Positions 30,762 to 41,249 of a stretch of DNA of 64,000 nucleotides are shown piece by piece. The translations under genes and the position numbers were made by a program. How positions within the stretch are numbered: position 1 is the stretch's first letter; each line of letters begins with the position of its first letter. The stretch spans positions 2,976,001-3,040,000 of the forward strand of contig CP079103.1 in assembly GCA_019285755.1 (NCBI GenBank), in the 5' to 3' direction. The notes below the pieces were generated by a model. The model made no database searches. It was not told the DNA's origin and saw nothing but the letters and a program-made list of their open reading frames with translations. This DNA comes from Chitinophaga sp. E66 (lineage in GTDB: Bacteria; Bacteroidota; Bacteroidia; Chitinophagales; Chitinophagaceae).

Positions 30762-32612
30762 ATGAAAACATGCTTTTGCTGGCTGCTCGGCGCCCTGATG
30801 CCCATTGCGGCCGCCGCGCAGGATACGCTCTTCCGCTTTGCGCTGGTGACGGATACCCATGTAGGCACCCAGACCGGACTGGACGATCTCCGCCGCACCA
30901 TCCACGACCTCAACGGACAACCCGATATCGGTTTCGTCATCTTTTCGGGAGATGTGACCGAATTTGGCTCGGACGCCGAGCTGAAAACTGCCAAACAAAC
31001 CATGGACAGCCTCCGAAAGCCCTGGCACGTCATCCCCGGCAACCACGACACCAAGTGGTCGGAAAGCGGGTGTAATTCGTTCCGCACCGTCTTCGGCGAT
31101 GAGACCTTCCTGTTCGACCACAAAGGCTACCGCTTCATCGGCACCAACAGCGGCCCCAACATGCGCATGGGGCCGGGACAGGTACCCCGGGAGAATATGG
31201 TCTGGCTCCGTAAAACGCTCGACCGTACCCCGGCAAAGATGCCCATCGTCTACATCAACCACTACCCGCTCGACGAAGGCCTGAACAACTGGCTGGACGT
31301 ATACGCCATGCTGCGGGAAAAGAATGTGCAGGTGATGCTCTGCGGCCATGGCCACGCCAACCGCATTTATACCCGCACCGCGATCCCTAACGTCATGTGC
31401 CGCTCCAACCTCCGCGCGAAGGATTCCGTAGGTGGTTATAACCTCGTCACCATCCGGCAGGACTCGATCCTGTTCGCGGAGCGCCGCCCCGCCGTGCAAA
31501 CGCTCGCCGCCTGGCACAGGATGCCCATGGCAACGGGAGGCGCGGATAAGTTCCCCACTATCACGGACGACCTGGCCAAACGCGTAAACGATTCCTTCCC
31601 CAACGTGCGGATCAAATGGCAGATCCAGGAAGACGGCGATATGGGCAGCGCGGTGGCCGTGGCGGACGGGAAAGTCATTTATACGACTACCAACGGCGAT
31701 ATCAAAGCGGCCGACCTGGCTACGGGTAAGATCCGCTGGCGCTTTAAGGCCGGCGGTAAGATATACTCCACCCCGCTGGTGCACGCCGGCAGGGTAATTG
31801 TGCCTTGCTCCGACGGAAAGGTATACTGCCTGCAACTCTCCAACGGCAAACGCGCCTGGGTTCGGGAAACCGGCATGGCGATCGTCTCTTCTCCCGCCCG
31901 CTCCGGCGATCTGGCTATTATCGCGGGGTCGGACGGGCACTGCCGGGCCTGGAACATGCAAACGGGCGCCCTGGCCTGGGACCATCCGGGCTGACGGGCT
32001 TCGTGGAAGCCAGGCCACTCATCTATCAGGATAAAGTAATTTTCGGCACTGGGGCAACCAGCTCTATGCCTTGAACGCCCAGACGGGTCAACCCGCCTGG
32101 CAATGGACCAACAGGGCCGCCAACAGGATGTTCTCACCCGCCGCGGTGTGGCCGGTGGCTACGGGCGGCCGCGCCTGGATCGTCTCGCCGGACCGGTACA
32201 TGACGGTAATCGATACCGAGACCGGGCAGAACGTATGGCGCTTCCGGGACGATGCGCAATGGGTAAGGGAATCGCTGGGGATGTCGGAAGACAGTGCGCG
32301 GGTCTACGCCAAGACCATGCAGGGGAACATTCTCGCATTCCGCACGGATGGCCATGAAAGGCAGGTAGCCTGGCAATCCCCGTGCAATTGGGATACGAGA
32401 TCTGCCCTACGCCTATCACAGAAAAAGACGGCGTGGTATTTATTGCAGGGCAGTCTGGCCTGGTGACTGCGATAGCTGCCACGGATGGCTCCCTGCGCTG
32501 GAAGCACCGGTTCTCCAATTGCCTCATCAACACCGTGCAACCGGTTTCCGGCAACCTGGTGCTCGCTTCTTCCATGGATGGCAAACTCGTTTGCATAGAA
32601 GCGAAGCCATAA
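30762..32612 (+). CDS. Metallophosphoesterase fused to a PQQ-type beta-propeller
   Basis: About 617 residues with a signal peptide (MKTCFCWLLGALMPIAAAA). Residues 25-250 are a calcineurin-like phosphoesterase: VTDTHVG, SGDVTEFG, VIPGNHDTKW, INHYP and CGHGHANR give the metal ligands. Residues about 285-615 are PQQ-like propeller blades, each ending like GKIRWRFKAGGKIYSTP or GSLRWKHRFSN. The enzyme is probably periplasmic and acts on a phosphodiester or phosphomonoester; the propeller may bind substrate or cell wall. The frame slips near 31990, 32055 and 32390. A terminator follows. Confidence 0.88.
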
Positions 32613-32643
32613 CACGCAAACTTTCTTTCTTCTTCCGGAATAC

Positions 32644-32682
32644 CGAAAGCCGGTGGGAATCTCCTGCCGGCTTTCGCATTTT
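32644..32682 (+). terminator. Terminator after the phosphoesterase gene
   Basis: A 10-bp stem cgaaagccgg/ccggctttcg followed by a short T-rich tail (cattttat), 31 bases after the stop at 32612. Confidence 0.75.
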
Positions 32683-32915
32683 ATAAACGGGTAAAACCTC
32701 CAGATAAATCTGCTGTCGGTTTGACAGAAAATTACATGTTTAACCATGCATATCTCCCCTAGCAAAATTTTGTCAAGTAATTCATAATCTGCATGTTATA
32801 CAACACTTAACGCCAATGTTATTTATCATGTATAAAAGATTAGGATTCATAACTTACATTAACTTTTAGTATGGCATGAGTTTCGTATATTCCATGTCCA
32901 ACAAATTCATTTTCA

Positions 32916-33688
32916 ATGGCAAAAATCACTTCAGCAGTTACATTTACCGGTAAGGTGGGTGGCCTGATCGGCTACAAACGGAACGGTAAATATTTCCTTC
33001 GCTCCGTGCCCGGGAAGGTCCGGCAGTCGAAGGCGACCAAACGCGCCGCCAAACGCTTCGGCGCGGCCAGCCGCAAAGGCGCCCTTATCCGCAGCGCCCT
33101 GGCGACAGAGCTGGATATCCTCTGCGATGGCGCACATGTCAATCAATTGAACAAGACCATCCTGCATGCGGGCCGCGATAACCACGCAGGCCTGACCGGG
33201 TTTCGGTTCAACAAGCACAAGCGCGTGAGAGACTTCTTCTCCACCGAACTGGAATTCACCCCTAACGGCATCCTTCACATCCCCGCCCAGCAGATCTGCG
33301 CGAAGGAAGGGGCCGTCCGCATGGAAGTAAAGCTCATCGGCACCCGCATCGACTTTACCACCGGCAAGGTAACCGGCTCCGACGCCTCCGCGATGTACAT
33401 CGACCTGGAAGGCGCTTTCACGCCCTTTACCGGCGCAGACATGTCGATAGAAGTTCCCGGCAAGGGCACATTGCTGGTAACGGTACGCGTACGATTGTTC
33501 TTCGAATCCGGCCTATCCTGGGCCGCAGGAACAATGCCGCGGATATCATTGCAGTGTTGGATGAGCAACCGCCGGAAACCGTCCCATCAAAAGGCAAACC
33601 CCGTCAAACGCCGGCAGGCAATCAGCCGATGCCAATCGTCAAGCTGCACCGCGACGAAAACGGGCAATCCTACATCCAACGGGAATAG
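32916..33688 (+). CDS. Hypothetical protein with basic N-terminal region
   Basis: About 257 residues after one frame repair near 33515. The N terminus (GKVGGLIGYKRNGKYFLRS, then a stretch rich in Lys and Arg) resembles a group of Bacteroidota proteins of unknown function that begin with a Gly-Lys-Val-Gly segment and a short basic domain (DUF6266-like). The middle is predicted beta-rich (GAVRMEVKLIGTRIDFTTGK, DMSIEVPGKGTLLVTVRVRL). The tail is polar and proline-rich and ends HRDENGQSYIQRE. There is no signal peptide. It stands alone, preceded by about 230 bases of AT-rich DNA. Confidence 0.6.
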
Positions 33689-34024
33689 GCCCGCGCCATT
33701 GTAAGAAGAATTTGTTGTAAGCTTTTCATTATCACATCACGCGAACCCAACAGCTGAACGGCAGGCTCCTCCTCCGTCAGGCATCGCCATGCGCTGCCGT
33801 CTCATGTTTTGCGCAATAGCCGATTATTAGCCCCGGTATTCCAGCTTTAGATCATCTCCTCTTCATATTTACTTCATCTCCACCTCTTCTCCGGGGATTC
33901 CAGTAGGTTCCTGCATATCTCCGGTAGGGATCCGGCAGGGTAACAGTAGGTCTGCGGTATTAACCAGGTATGGAGGACCCTTCCTGATCCTATAAGAACC
34001 CCATAAGGAGATCTTAAGGATATC
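33689..34024. other. Intergenic stretch without a supported gene
   Basis: 336 bases between the hypothetical gene and the YhcG remnant. It contains the octamer CAGTAGGT twice about 43 bases apart and a palindrome AAGGATATCCT near 34017. An open frame on the minus strand (33874-34122) has no recognisable content. It may include decayed sequence from the missing parts of the YhcG gene. Confidence 0.3.
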
Positions 34025-34402
34025 CTACTTAACCATAGCTTTGATAATCCTTTGCCGCCCGACAAATGCAAATCCCTTTCCAAGTTCGAGCATAAACACA
34101 GAAATCTTTTGCGTAAGAGCATACTCTATTTCCCGTTCCTGAGCATCATCTTGTAATCCCAGAAAGTCAAAATGACAGGGATCTTTAATGGTTTCAATAG
34201 CCAGATCAGATTGCGGCTTTGGTAAAGTCGATTCAAAATTATGATCTGCTGTTCCAGCTCTTAAATGAAATCCACTTTTTACATTTGCTTCAAGCGTATC
34301 GCGAGACCAATTATTCCTATGGGTTGCAATAGCATATTGTATTAGTATTTCAAAGTCCTTTACCTTGGAAATCAACTCCCACCCTTCACCCCACCTCCTC
34401 AA
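34025..34402 (-). pseudogene. Remnant of a YhcG/DUF1016 PDDEXK nuclease gene
   Basis: Only the central block of the YhcG family is present. NNWSRDTLEANVKSGFHLRA, FESTLPKPQSDLAIETIKDP, CHFDFLGLQDDAQEREIEYA and LELGKGFAFVGRQ align with the region spanning the end of the N-terminal domain and the start of the PDDEXK nuclease fold. The full protein is about 350 residues, so both ends are missing, including the later nuclease motifs. The frame itself is open over 125 codons. It overlaps the 3' end of the GNAT gene. These nucleases often travel with restriction-modification loci, so it is probably a relic of a lost defence island. Confidence 0.75.
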
Positions 34403-34909
34403 AAGGTTTCGGATACTCCACCTGCCCCGCTTTGCCGGTAAGGGCGCCGGGTTTTAACTCCAGTGCCATAAAAGCTTCATCAGGTACGTCGTAGGCCGTG
34501 CGGATGTTGAATTGCGACGCGGGAATGAAGCCGAAGCGCGGGTAATAGTCCGGGTGCCCCAATACGATGATGGAATCGAAACCCAGTTCCCGGGCTTTTC
34601 TATAGCATAGCGGATCATTTGTCCGCCGATGCCCATTTGTTGCAGGACCGTTGTTACAGACATAGGTGCGAGGGCAAGGGTTTCGTACATCTTGCCGTCG
34701 TCTCCCCGCAGGGGTAGCCGTGTGAGCATGATGTGGCCGACGAGGTGCGTGTCGGCAAGGGCTACGACCGATAATTCAGGGATGTAATACTCCGTTTCGC
34801 GCAGGGCATCGATCAGGCGGCTTTCACCGTCCTGGCCAAACGCGAGGGCGTTCTGTTCGAAGATAGCCTGTCTGTCTGCCGGCGTTTCCGGGCGGATGTT
34901 CAATTTCAT
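34386..34909 (-). CDS. GNAT family N-acetyltransferase
   Basis: About 174 residues, like the YhbS group. MKLNIRPETPADRQAIFEQN starts the fold, LVGHIMLTRLPL and LAPMSVTTVLQQMGIGGQMI form the acetyl-CoA binding strand and loop, and after a frame slip near 34595 the tail reads GFDSIIVLGHPDYYPRFGF. The LGHPxYYPRFGF motif is diagnostic for this acetyltransferase group. The substrate is unknown. The repaired stop lies at 34386, inside the open frame of the YhcG remnant. Confidence 0.85.
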
Positions 34910-35009
34910 ACTCGTCTGTAATGTGTTTGGTGATGGATGCGGGTTAACGGTTGCTGGTGTGGTAACCGCCTCAAATGTAATGGATATAAATCACAGAACC
35001 ACCATAGAC

Positions 35010-35039
35010 AAAAAAATGCGCGGGCTTTCGCCCGCGCAT
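35010..35039 (-). terminator. Terminator of the DUF4139 gene
   Basis: A perfect 10-bp stem (atgcgcgggc/gcccgcgcat) with a 4-base loop. On the minus strand it is followed by a run of T, 20 bases after the stop at 35060. Confidence 0.88.
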
Positions 35040-35059
35040 CCGCCATGTCAGGCGCTGTC

Positions 35060-36694
35060 CTATAAACCCTGATATTGTTGTCCTTTGGGATGTTTGACGG
35101 TGTAAGTCATCCGCAGCGTTTTGGATTCGCCGGGCTTCAGATCCAGCGTCCATAACAGCTCGCCGGTTTCTGCGTTGACGTTGGCGCCGGAGGCTTCCGT
35201 CAGTTCGATCTCCACGCTCTTATCGGTAGATACGGGATGCTGGTCTTTCAGCTGCATGCTGATGGCTTCTTTCTTGCCGTTGCGCACGCGGATCTCATAG
35301 GTGTATGTTTTACGCACGTTGCTGCCGATCATTTTCGAACCGCTCATCTGTGCCATCAGTTCCCGGCGTACTACTACCTGCCTGTCGCGGCCGAGGCTTA
35401 CCTGGAGGGAATCTTCCGTGGCTTGCGGGTTGATGTATGTCTTACCGGCATAGAGGTTCCCGATCATGATATTCGCTTCTCCGGGCAGGAGGTTGTAGGC
35501 GGCGAAGTCTTTTACGTTCGCCACGAGGAACGCATCCTGGTCCAGCTTGGGAACGGAGAAATAGGTGTACCCGGCCGGCATTTCCATCTCTTTCAGTACA
35601 ACGGAGTGATTCTCACCGTTGCCCGCGATGTCGTAAGGGATATCGATATCGAAGCTGGCGCTGGTCTGGTGTTGCACGATGGCCGTAGGGACCGCTGCCA
35701 CAGGAGGCGGAGGCGGCGCCACCTTCGCTTTAAATTGCGCGTTTCTGCCAGCCGAGCTGCCATATCCTACTACCACTACTTCTTGTAATGCTGCACCTGT
35801 AGTGACCTCCATTTGCCTTGAGCTCTCGAACTGGGTTCCCGAATGCGAATTACCGGGCTCAAAAACCACGTCGCCAGTTCAGGCGCAGTACCTGCGCTGG
35901 AGGGATTCCCTGTATTCAATGTCAGCTTTACATGCTTCCAATCCAGGCCTGTCTCCTGCCGCACGTTGGCTTTATAAACCAGTTTGAGGGGTTTTGAAAT
36001 GCTTTCGAGTTTGAGGTCGTAATGAGAATTCCACCAGGCATTGCGGGCCACGTAGCGGATCTCCATCGTGCCATTGGTCTCGGAAGTGGCGCTTAATTGC
36101 AGGATGATTTGTCCGCCGGCAGTTTCGGGGTTGGTTCCCAATTCTGCCAGCTTCGCTTCTATCCTTTCGATGTCCTTTTCAAACGCCGCTTCCTTCTCCT
36201 TCAATCCATAAATACTATTGCGCAGTTCGGTTTGCTTGGCCGTATAATACTCCGCCAGCTTCGTTAACTCCGCTACGCTTGCATTCGGCCCGCCGAGCGC
36301 CTGGTTTTTATCCAGCAGTATGAGCGTTCCCTCTTGCGCCGTGCGGGTATTGCGCACTTTGGACTGCGACAGTTCCAGGGCCGTGAGGCTATCCTTTAAC
36401 CTGCGGTATGCCGGCTGGTCTGTGAGGTCAGTAGCCAGGTTTTGTGCAAAGGTGGCAGACAGGATGGTCACATTACCCGGTGCGCTTACCTGGATGCTGC
36501 TCTCGTCGATATTATTGGCCACTTTCGTCACTACCACCCTGCTCGCGCCTTTCGTCACCGCCAGCGGTGCTGTATGAAACATTTCGGCGCCGCTGCCATA
36601 TACCGTTACGGCCTTCAGGGTTGCCCCGAATATTGCTGGCCGCTGGCCCGGAGGGCCGCTATCGTCAGGAGGAAAATGCAATTCTTTTAAACAT
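35060..36694 (-). CDS. DUF4139 (MuiA-like) protein with an inserted VVVGYG segment
   Basis: About 545 residues. Signal peptide MFKRIAFFLLTIAALRASG once one T is restored near 36680. An N-terminal DUF4140 strand region (VTVYGSGAEMFHTAPLAVTK), a coiled coil (about residues 120-195; YTAKQTELRNSIYGLKEKEA) and the DUF4139 beta domain (DWKHVKLTLNTGNPS, FSVPKLDQDAFLVANVKDFA). In the middle lies LQEVVVVGYGSSAGRNAQF, the same wording as the SusC linker before the plug. MuiA proteins are linked to mucoidy control in other bacteria; the role here is unknown. The frame slips near 36680, 36640 and 35855. Confidence 0.85.
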
Positions 36695-36813
36695 ATACCG
36701 TGCTTTTTTACCTTCCGGATGCACTATTTTCTCCTTTTCCATAAATGAAATGTTAAAAAAACCTAAAAGGCGTTGCAACATGATATTTGTCATAACCGGG
36801 GAAAGGATCGGGG

Positions 36814-36821
36814 TACATTTG
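36814..36821 (+). promoter_or_regulatory. Exact -7 box upstream of the 36844 gene
   Basis: TACATTTG is an exact match to TAnnTTTG, 22 bases before the ATG. A TTG at 36787-36789 is 24 bases upstream, slightly farther than usual. Confidence 0.45.
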
Positions 36822-36843
36822 CCTTACACCAAAACGCAAGCCC

Positions 36844-37410
36844 ATGAAGCGATTGATATTGACTTTGTCCGCAGCCATGTTAGGTGTGGCATTCGTACTC
36901 CCCGCCTCCGCGCAATCCGCTAAAAACGGTCTTTACCTGTCGGACGCAGATTTCGCCGCAGGGAAAATCAGCTACGGCGCCGGTCATCATACCATCAAAC
37001 CGAACGTTCCCCTTCGCCATAATAAAGTGAAAGTGAAGAACGGCCAACAGGAAATGATGCTCGACAAAAGCCAGCTGTACGGATACCGGGATAAGAAACA
37101 GCAGGATTACCGTTTCGTCGGCAACAACGCCTATAAGATCCTCGACGCCAAAGGCTTCAACATGTACAGCCACGAGGTCGAAGTCTCCAAAGGCAAAGGC
37201 CGTATCAAAGAAACGAAGTTCTTCTTCAGCGCCGAACCCGGCAGCGAAGTGCTGGAACTGACCATCGACAACCTTAAACGGGCTTTCCCCGAAAACGGGA
37301 AATTCCACCAGCTGCTGGATATGCAGTTCCGCTCCAACGATGAGCTGGCGGGGTACGATGCGTTCTCAAAGATGTTCAAACTAAAGACGATATATAACGA
37401 AACGATTTAA
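36844..37410 (+). CDS. Secreted hypothetical protein
   Basis: An intact 188-residue frame with a clear signal peptide (MKRLILTLSAAMLGVAFVLPASA). The mature part contains GLYLSDADFAAGKISYG, LDKSQLYGYRDKKQQDYRFV and a C-terminal stretch with predicted alternating strands and helices. It resembles short exported Bacteroidota proteins of unknown function. It has its own promoter-like box and terminator, so it is a single-gene unit. Divergent from the DUF4139 gene. Confidence 0.75.
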   Translation: MKRLILTLSAAMLGVAFVLPASAQSAKNGLYLSDADFAAGKISYGAGHHTIKPNVPLRHNKVKVKNGQQEMMLDKSQLYGYRDKKQQDYRFVGNNAYKILDAKGFNMYSHEVEVSKGKGRIKETKFFFSAEPGSEVLELTIDNLKRAFPENGKFHQLLDMQFRSNDELAGYDAFSKMFKLKTIYNETI

Positions 37411-37476
37411 TCAAAGAATCATCAGCAAGTAAGTGTGAGCGAAAAGGAATCGTGTGAGTGTTTTCAGTAGAGGATT

Positions 37477-37503
37477 AAAGGCCGGCTTTATGCCGGTCTT
37501 TTG
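37477..37503 (+). terminator. Terminator after the secreted hypothetical gene
   Basis: Stem ggccggc/gccggtc with a 5-base loop, flanked by A on the left and followed by CTTTTGCTTTTT on the right, about 67 bases after the stop. Confidence 0.75.
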
Positions 37504-37539
37504 CTTTTTACATGAACGGAGATACAACCGGGCCGGCAA

Positions 37540-39748
37540 TTGTGTATTTTGGCCCCTAACCCGGAAACACATCAGACTTTGCGACGACTTATTCCATGTT
37601 TACTTAGCTGCATATTCACGCTCCAGGCGGCGGCTCAGAAGAAAAACGAGAACTATCGCCTGCCCATGCGCAAGGCCACCTCTCCCATCAAAATCGACGG
37701 GATAGCAGACGAACAGGCCTGGCAGGATGCCGGCACCGCTTCGGATTTCTTTATGATCCTCCCGATGGACACGAGCTTCGCCAAAGTGCGGACAGACGTG
37801 AAGATGACGTATGACAACAACCAGATCTATCTCCTCGTCATCAACTACAATGGCGCACCCGGACCGTATATGGTGGAAAGCCTCCGCCGCGACTGGGCCT
37901 TCCTGAAGAACGATAACTTCCTCATGTTCCTCGACCCTTTCGACGATCAGACCAATGGCTTCGCCTTCGGCTCCAATGCCGCCGGCGCACAGTGGGACGG
38001 CCTCATGTACGAAGGCGGGAAAGTGGACCTCAGCTGGGAAAACAAATGGACTTCCGTCGTAAAGAACTACCCGGATAAGTGGGTCTTCGAGGCGTCCATT
38101 CCCTTTAAAACCATCCGCTACAAGAAAGGCATCAAGCAATGGGGCGTGAATTTCGGGCGCAACGACCTGAAGACCACCGAAAGAGCAGCTGGGCGCCGGT
38201 GCCCCGCCAGTTCCCTTCGGCCTCCCTCGCCTATACCGGCGTACTGGAGTGGGACAGCGTTCCCCCAAAGCCGGGCCGAATATTCCCTCATCCCCTACGT
38301 CCTGGGCGGCCTGAACAAGAGCTACGTGCCGGGCAGCCCCACCAAATGGCGCGGGGATGCGGGCCTGGATGCCAAGATCGCCGTCACCTCCTCCCTGAAC
38401 CTCGACCTCACCGTGAACCCCGATTTCTCGCAGGTGGATGTAGACAAGCAGGTAACTAACCTCGACCGCTTCGAGCTGTTCTTCCCCGAGCGGCGGCAGT
38501 TCTTCCTGGAGAACGGGGACCAGTTCACCAACTTCGGCTACAGCACCCTGCGCCCGTTCTTTTCTAGGCGCAGGGCTGGGCACGCCCATCCATTTCGGCG
38601 CGCGCCTCAGCGGCAAACTGGACCGCAACTGGCGGCTGGGCGTCATGAACATGCAGACGGGCAGCAAGTCGGAAGTAGGCCTGCCGGCGCAGAACTTCAC
38701 CGTGGCCGCCCTCCAGCGCCGGGTATTCTCCCGCTCTAACGTGGGCGTGCTCATGATCAACAAGGAATCCATCAATTATAATCCCGATAAAAGAGAGGCC
38801 GGCATGCCTGCCTATTCCCGCTACAACCGCAACTTCGGGCTGGAATACAACCTGGCTTCCGCCAATAACTTCTGGACCGGGAAGGCGCTCGCGCTGAAAT
38901 CTTTTCGCCCGGCCTGAAGGACAAAGACTGGGCGCACGCCGCCAACCTCCAATACACGAGCAAAGTGTGGAGCATCGGCTGGCAGCATGAATATGTGGGC
39001 AAAAACTATCGCGCGGAAGTGGGTTACGTACCCCGCACGGGATATATCAAGTTCGCACCCACCGCTACCCGCCTGTTTTTCCCTAAGTCGGGCGCATTGC
39101 TCAGCCACGGGCCGCAGCTGACGTCTACCAACTTCTTCACCGAAAAGATGGAGCGGACGGACAACGAGCTGATGCTGAACTATGGTATGGTGTTCCGGGC
39201 CAGGAATACCCTCAACGTATGGGCCAGCACCACTTACATCCAGTTGCTGCAACCCTTCGACCCATTGAACCTCGGGAAAGACAGCCTCCAGGCCTTCACC
39301 AAGCACAGCTGGAATACCGTAGGGGCAGATTACGTGTCCAAACCGCAGAGCCTTCTCACCTACGCCCTCAGCGCCCGGTACGGCGGCTATTACGCCAACG
39401 GGAAGCGCTTTACGGCTACGGAGAGCTGGGTTACCGCTTCCAGCCATACGTGAGCATCGCCATGAGCGCCAACTACAACCACCTGAGCCTGCCGCAACCC
39501 TGGGGCGACAACGGCTTCTGGCTCGTAGGCCCCGCCTGGACGTGACCATGACCAACACCCTGTACTTTACAGGCTTCGTGCAATACAACGAGCAGATGAA
39601 GAACATGAACCTGAACACCCGCCTGCAATGGCGCTACCGTCCTGCTTCCGACCTCTTCATCGTGTATACCGACAACTACCTGCCCGAGCCCTTCTATGTG
39701 AAGAACAGGGCGCTGGTGGTGAAGCTGGTGTACTGGCTGAACCTATAG
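37540..39748 (+). CDS. DUF5916 protein with N-terminal CBM9-like domain
   Basis: About 735 residues. After a signal-like segment (LIPCLLSCIFTLQAAAQ) residues 40-240 form a carbohydrate-binding family-9-like domain (SPIKIDGIADEQAWQDAG, VKMTYDNNQIYLLVINYN, FEASIPFKTIRYKKG). The remainder is the DUF5916 barrel, with NLDLTVNPDFSQVDVDKQVT, RFELFFPERRQFFLENGDQF and a strand-rich end (LVVKLVYWLNL). Probably an outer-membrane protein of unknown ligand. The start at 37540 is uncertain because the 5' sequence is frame-ambiguous. The frame slips near 38185, 38560, 38905, 39430 and 39540. Confidence 0.87.
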
Positions 39749-39758
39749 CAAAAAGAAA

Positions 39759-39780
39759 CCGGGCGCGTAATGCGTCCCGG
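39759..39780. terminator. Bidirectional terminator between DUF5916 and GH30 genes
   Basis: Stem ccgggcgc/gcgtcccgg with a small loop. The minus strand is followed by TTTCTTTTT and the plus strand by CTTTCG, so it can serve both converging genes, with stronger signal for GH30. Confidence 0.7.
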
Positions 39781-39822
39781 CTTTCGTTACCATTTATTGA
39801 ACCTACTAAACACGCCTGGTCA

Positions 39823-41249
39823 TTACCACACGTACGTGCCCACCGCTCCTGGGGCCAGTTCTGTGGTCACTTGCCTGCCCTTGTACTGGATGTTGAACGG
39901 TTGCGCGTTGCCGCCGTTGTTCAGTACGATGAGCACCTTTTTCCCATCACTCGTTTTAAATGCCACGTTCAGCAGCGATCCCGGCTGGTTAGACCCGATG
40001 CGCACCGATCCCGGCCGCACGAACTTCGACGCATGCGCGATGATGTAATACGCCACGTTCCGGGTATAATCCGTTCCGATGGTCAGCGCACCGAGGCAGG
40101 TGGTGCAGCCGCCGGGTGTGTGGGGCTTGTAATCAGCCGTGGCGGCCAGGTTCCATTCCAGCACATTGCGGCTCCAGTTACGGGCGCGCCGATGATGAGG
40201 TTGGCAATGTGCCACTTCAGGTCTTCCCGAAATTACCGGGCCCGCCCACCCATTGCTCCGTAAAATACACGTGCTTGTCGGGAAAGGCATTGTGTACCTC
40301 CGTTAACGCGGAGATGTTGCCTCCGTACAGGTGAAACGCAGCGCCGTCTGTGTACTGCGCGGCTTTCGCGTCCTGCAGTACCGTGGCGGGATAATCTGGC
40401 CGGTCAGCGTTGTGATCGTAACAGATGATCTTCGTATTAATGCCTGCCGCCTTGAACGCCGGGCCCAGATGATTGCCGATGAAATCGGCCTGTTCGTTCG
40501 CCTGCATATCCAGGCTGGGATTGTTGCCCGGGTGCAGCGGTTCGTTTTGCGGGGTGATGGCGTCGATGGGAATCCCTTCCGCCTGCATGGCCTTCACATA
40601 TTTCACGAAATACTGCGCATAGGCCGCATACCATTCGGGTTTGAGTTTGCCGCCCTTGAAATTGTTATTGGATTTCATCCAGGTGGGCGGCGACCAGGGC
40701 GAACCAAGGATTTTGATGGCCGGGTTGATCGCGAGTATCCGCTTCAATACCGGTATCAGATCCGTTTTCTCCACCGCGATGGAAAAGTTCGCCAGCGTGG
40801 GGTCCGTTTGCCCGTCGGGAATGTCGTTGTAGCTGAAAGTATTCGCGCTGAGGTCCGATGCGCCGATGCTGATGCGCAGGTAGCTGACGCCGATGTGCGT
40901 ACTGTCCCAACGGAACAGTTCGTCCAGCAACGCGGCTTTGCGCGCTTCGGGCAAGCCGTTGATGAGCGTGGCGCTGCCGCCCGTGAGGGTATAACCGAAC
41001 CCGTCGATCCCTGGAAGGCCTGCGATTCATCTACCGTAATATTAGGCCAGGCATTGAGCTGGTCGCTGAAGTTGAGCGTTACCGCCTGCTTCGCGAAGAG
41101 CGCGGATTTATCGCCCTGGTGAGCCAGAACGCAACGTCAGACGGACCGCTGTGCCCCGGCGGTTCTGCCGGGCCGGGGCCGTCGCTTCCTTTGCAGCTGA
41201 ACACGCAGCAGACGAAGCCGAGTATGATTGTCTTTACAGGGAATTTCAT
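39823..41249 (-). CDS. Glycoside hydrolase family 30 lipoprotein
   Basis: About 475 residues. A lipoprotein signal (MKFPVKTIILGFVCCVFSC) suggests an outer-membrane anchor. The TIM barrel contains YLRISIGASDLSANTFSYND and SPWSPPTWMKSN; the acid/base glutamate is in ITPQNEPLHPGNN and the nucleophile in VYFTEQWVG. The C-terminal beta domain has RVGSNQPGSLLNVAF-like strands and ends APGAVGTYVW. GH30 members of such loci cleave beta-1,6-glucan or glucosylceramide-like links; with GH16 next door, beta-1,6-glucan branches are most likely. The ATG overlaps the GH16 stop as ATGA. The frame slips near 41110, 41010, 40235 and 40175. Confidence 0.92.

Noticed and set aside
30732..32018. 428-codon open frame on the minus strand
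   Set aside because: Antisense to the phosphoesterase gene, which has complete metal-binding motifs.
33874..34122. 82-codon open frame on the minus strand
   Set aside because: Overlaps the YhcG remnant in another frame and shows no homology.
37600..38775. 391-codon open frame on the minus strand
   Set aside because: Antisense to the DUF5916 gene and without recognisable domains.
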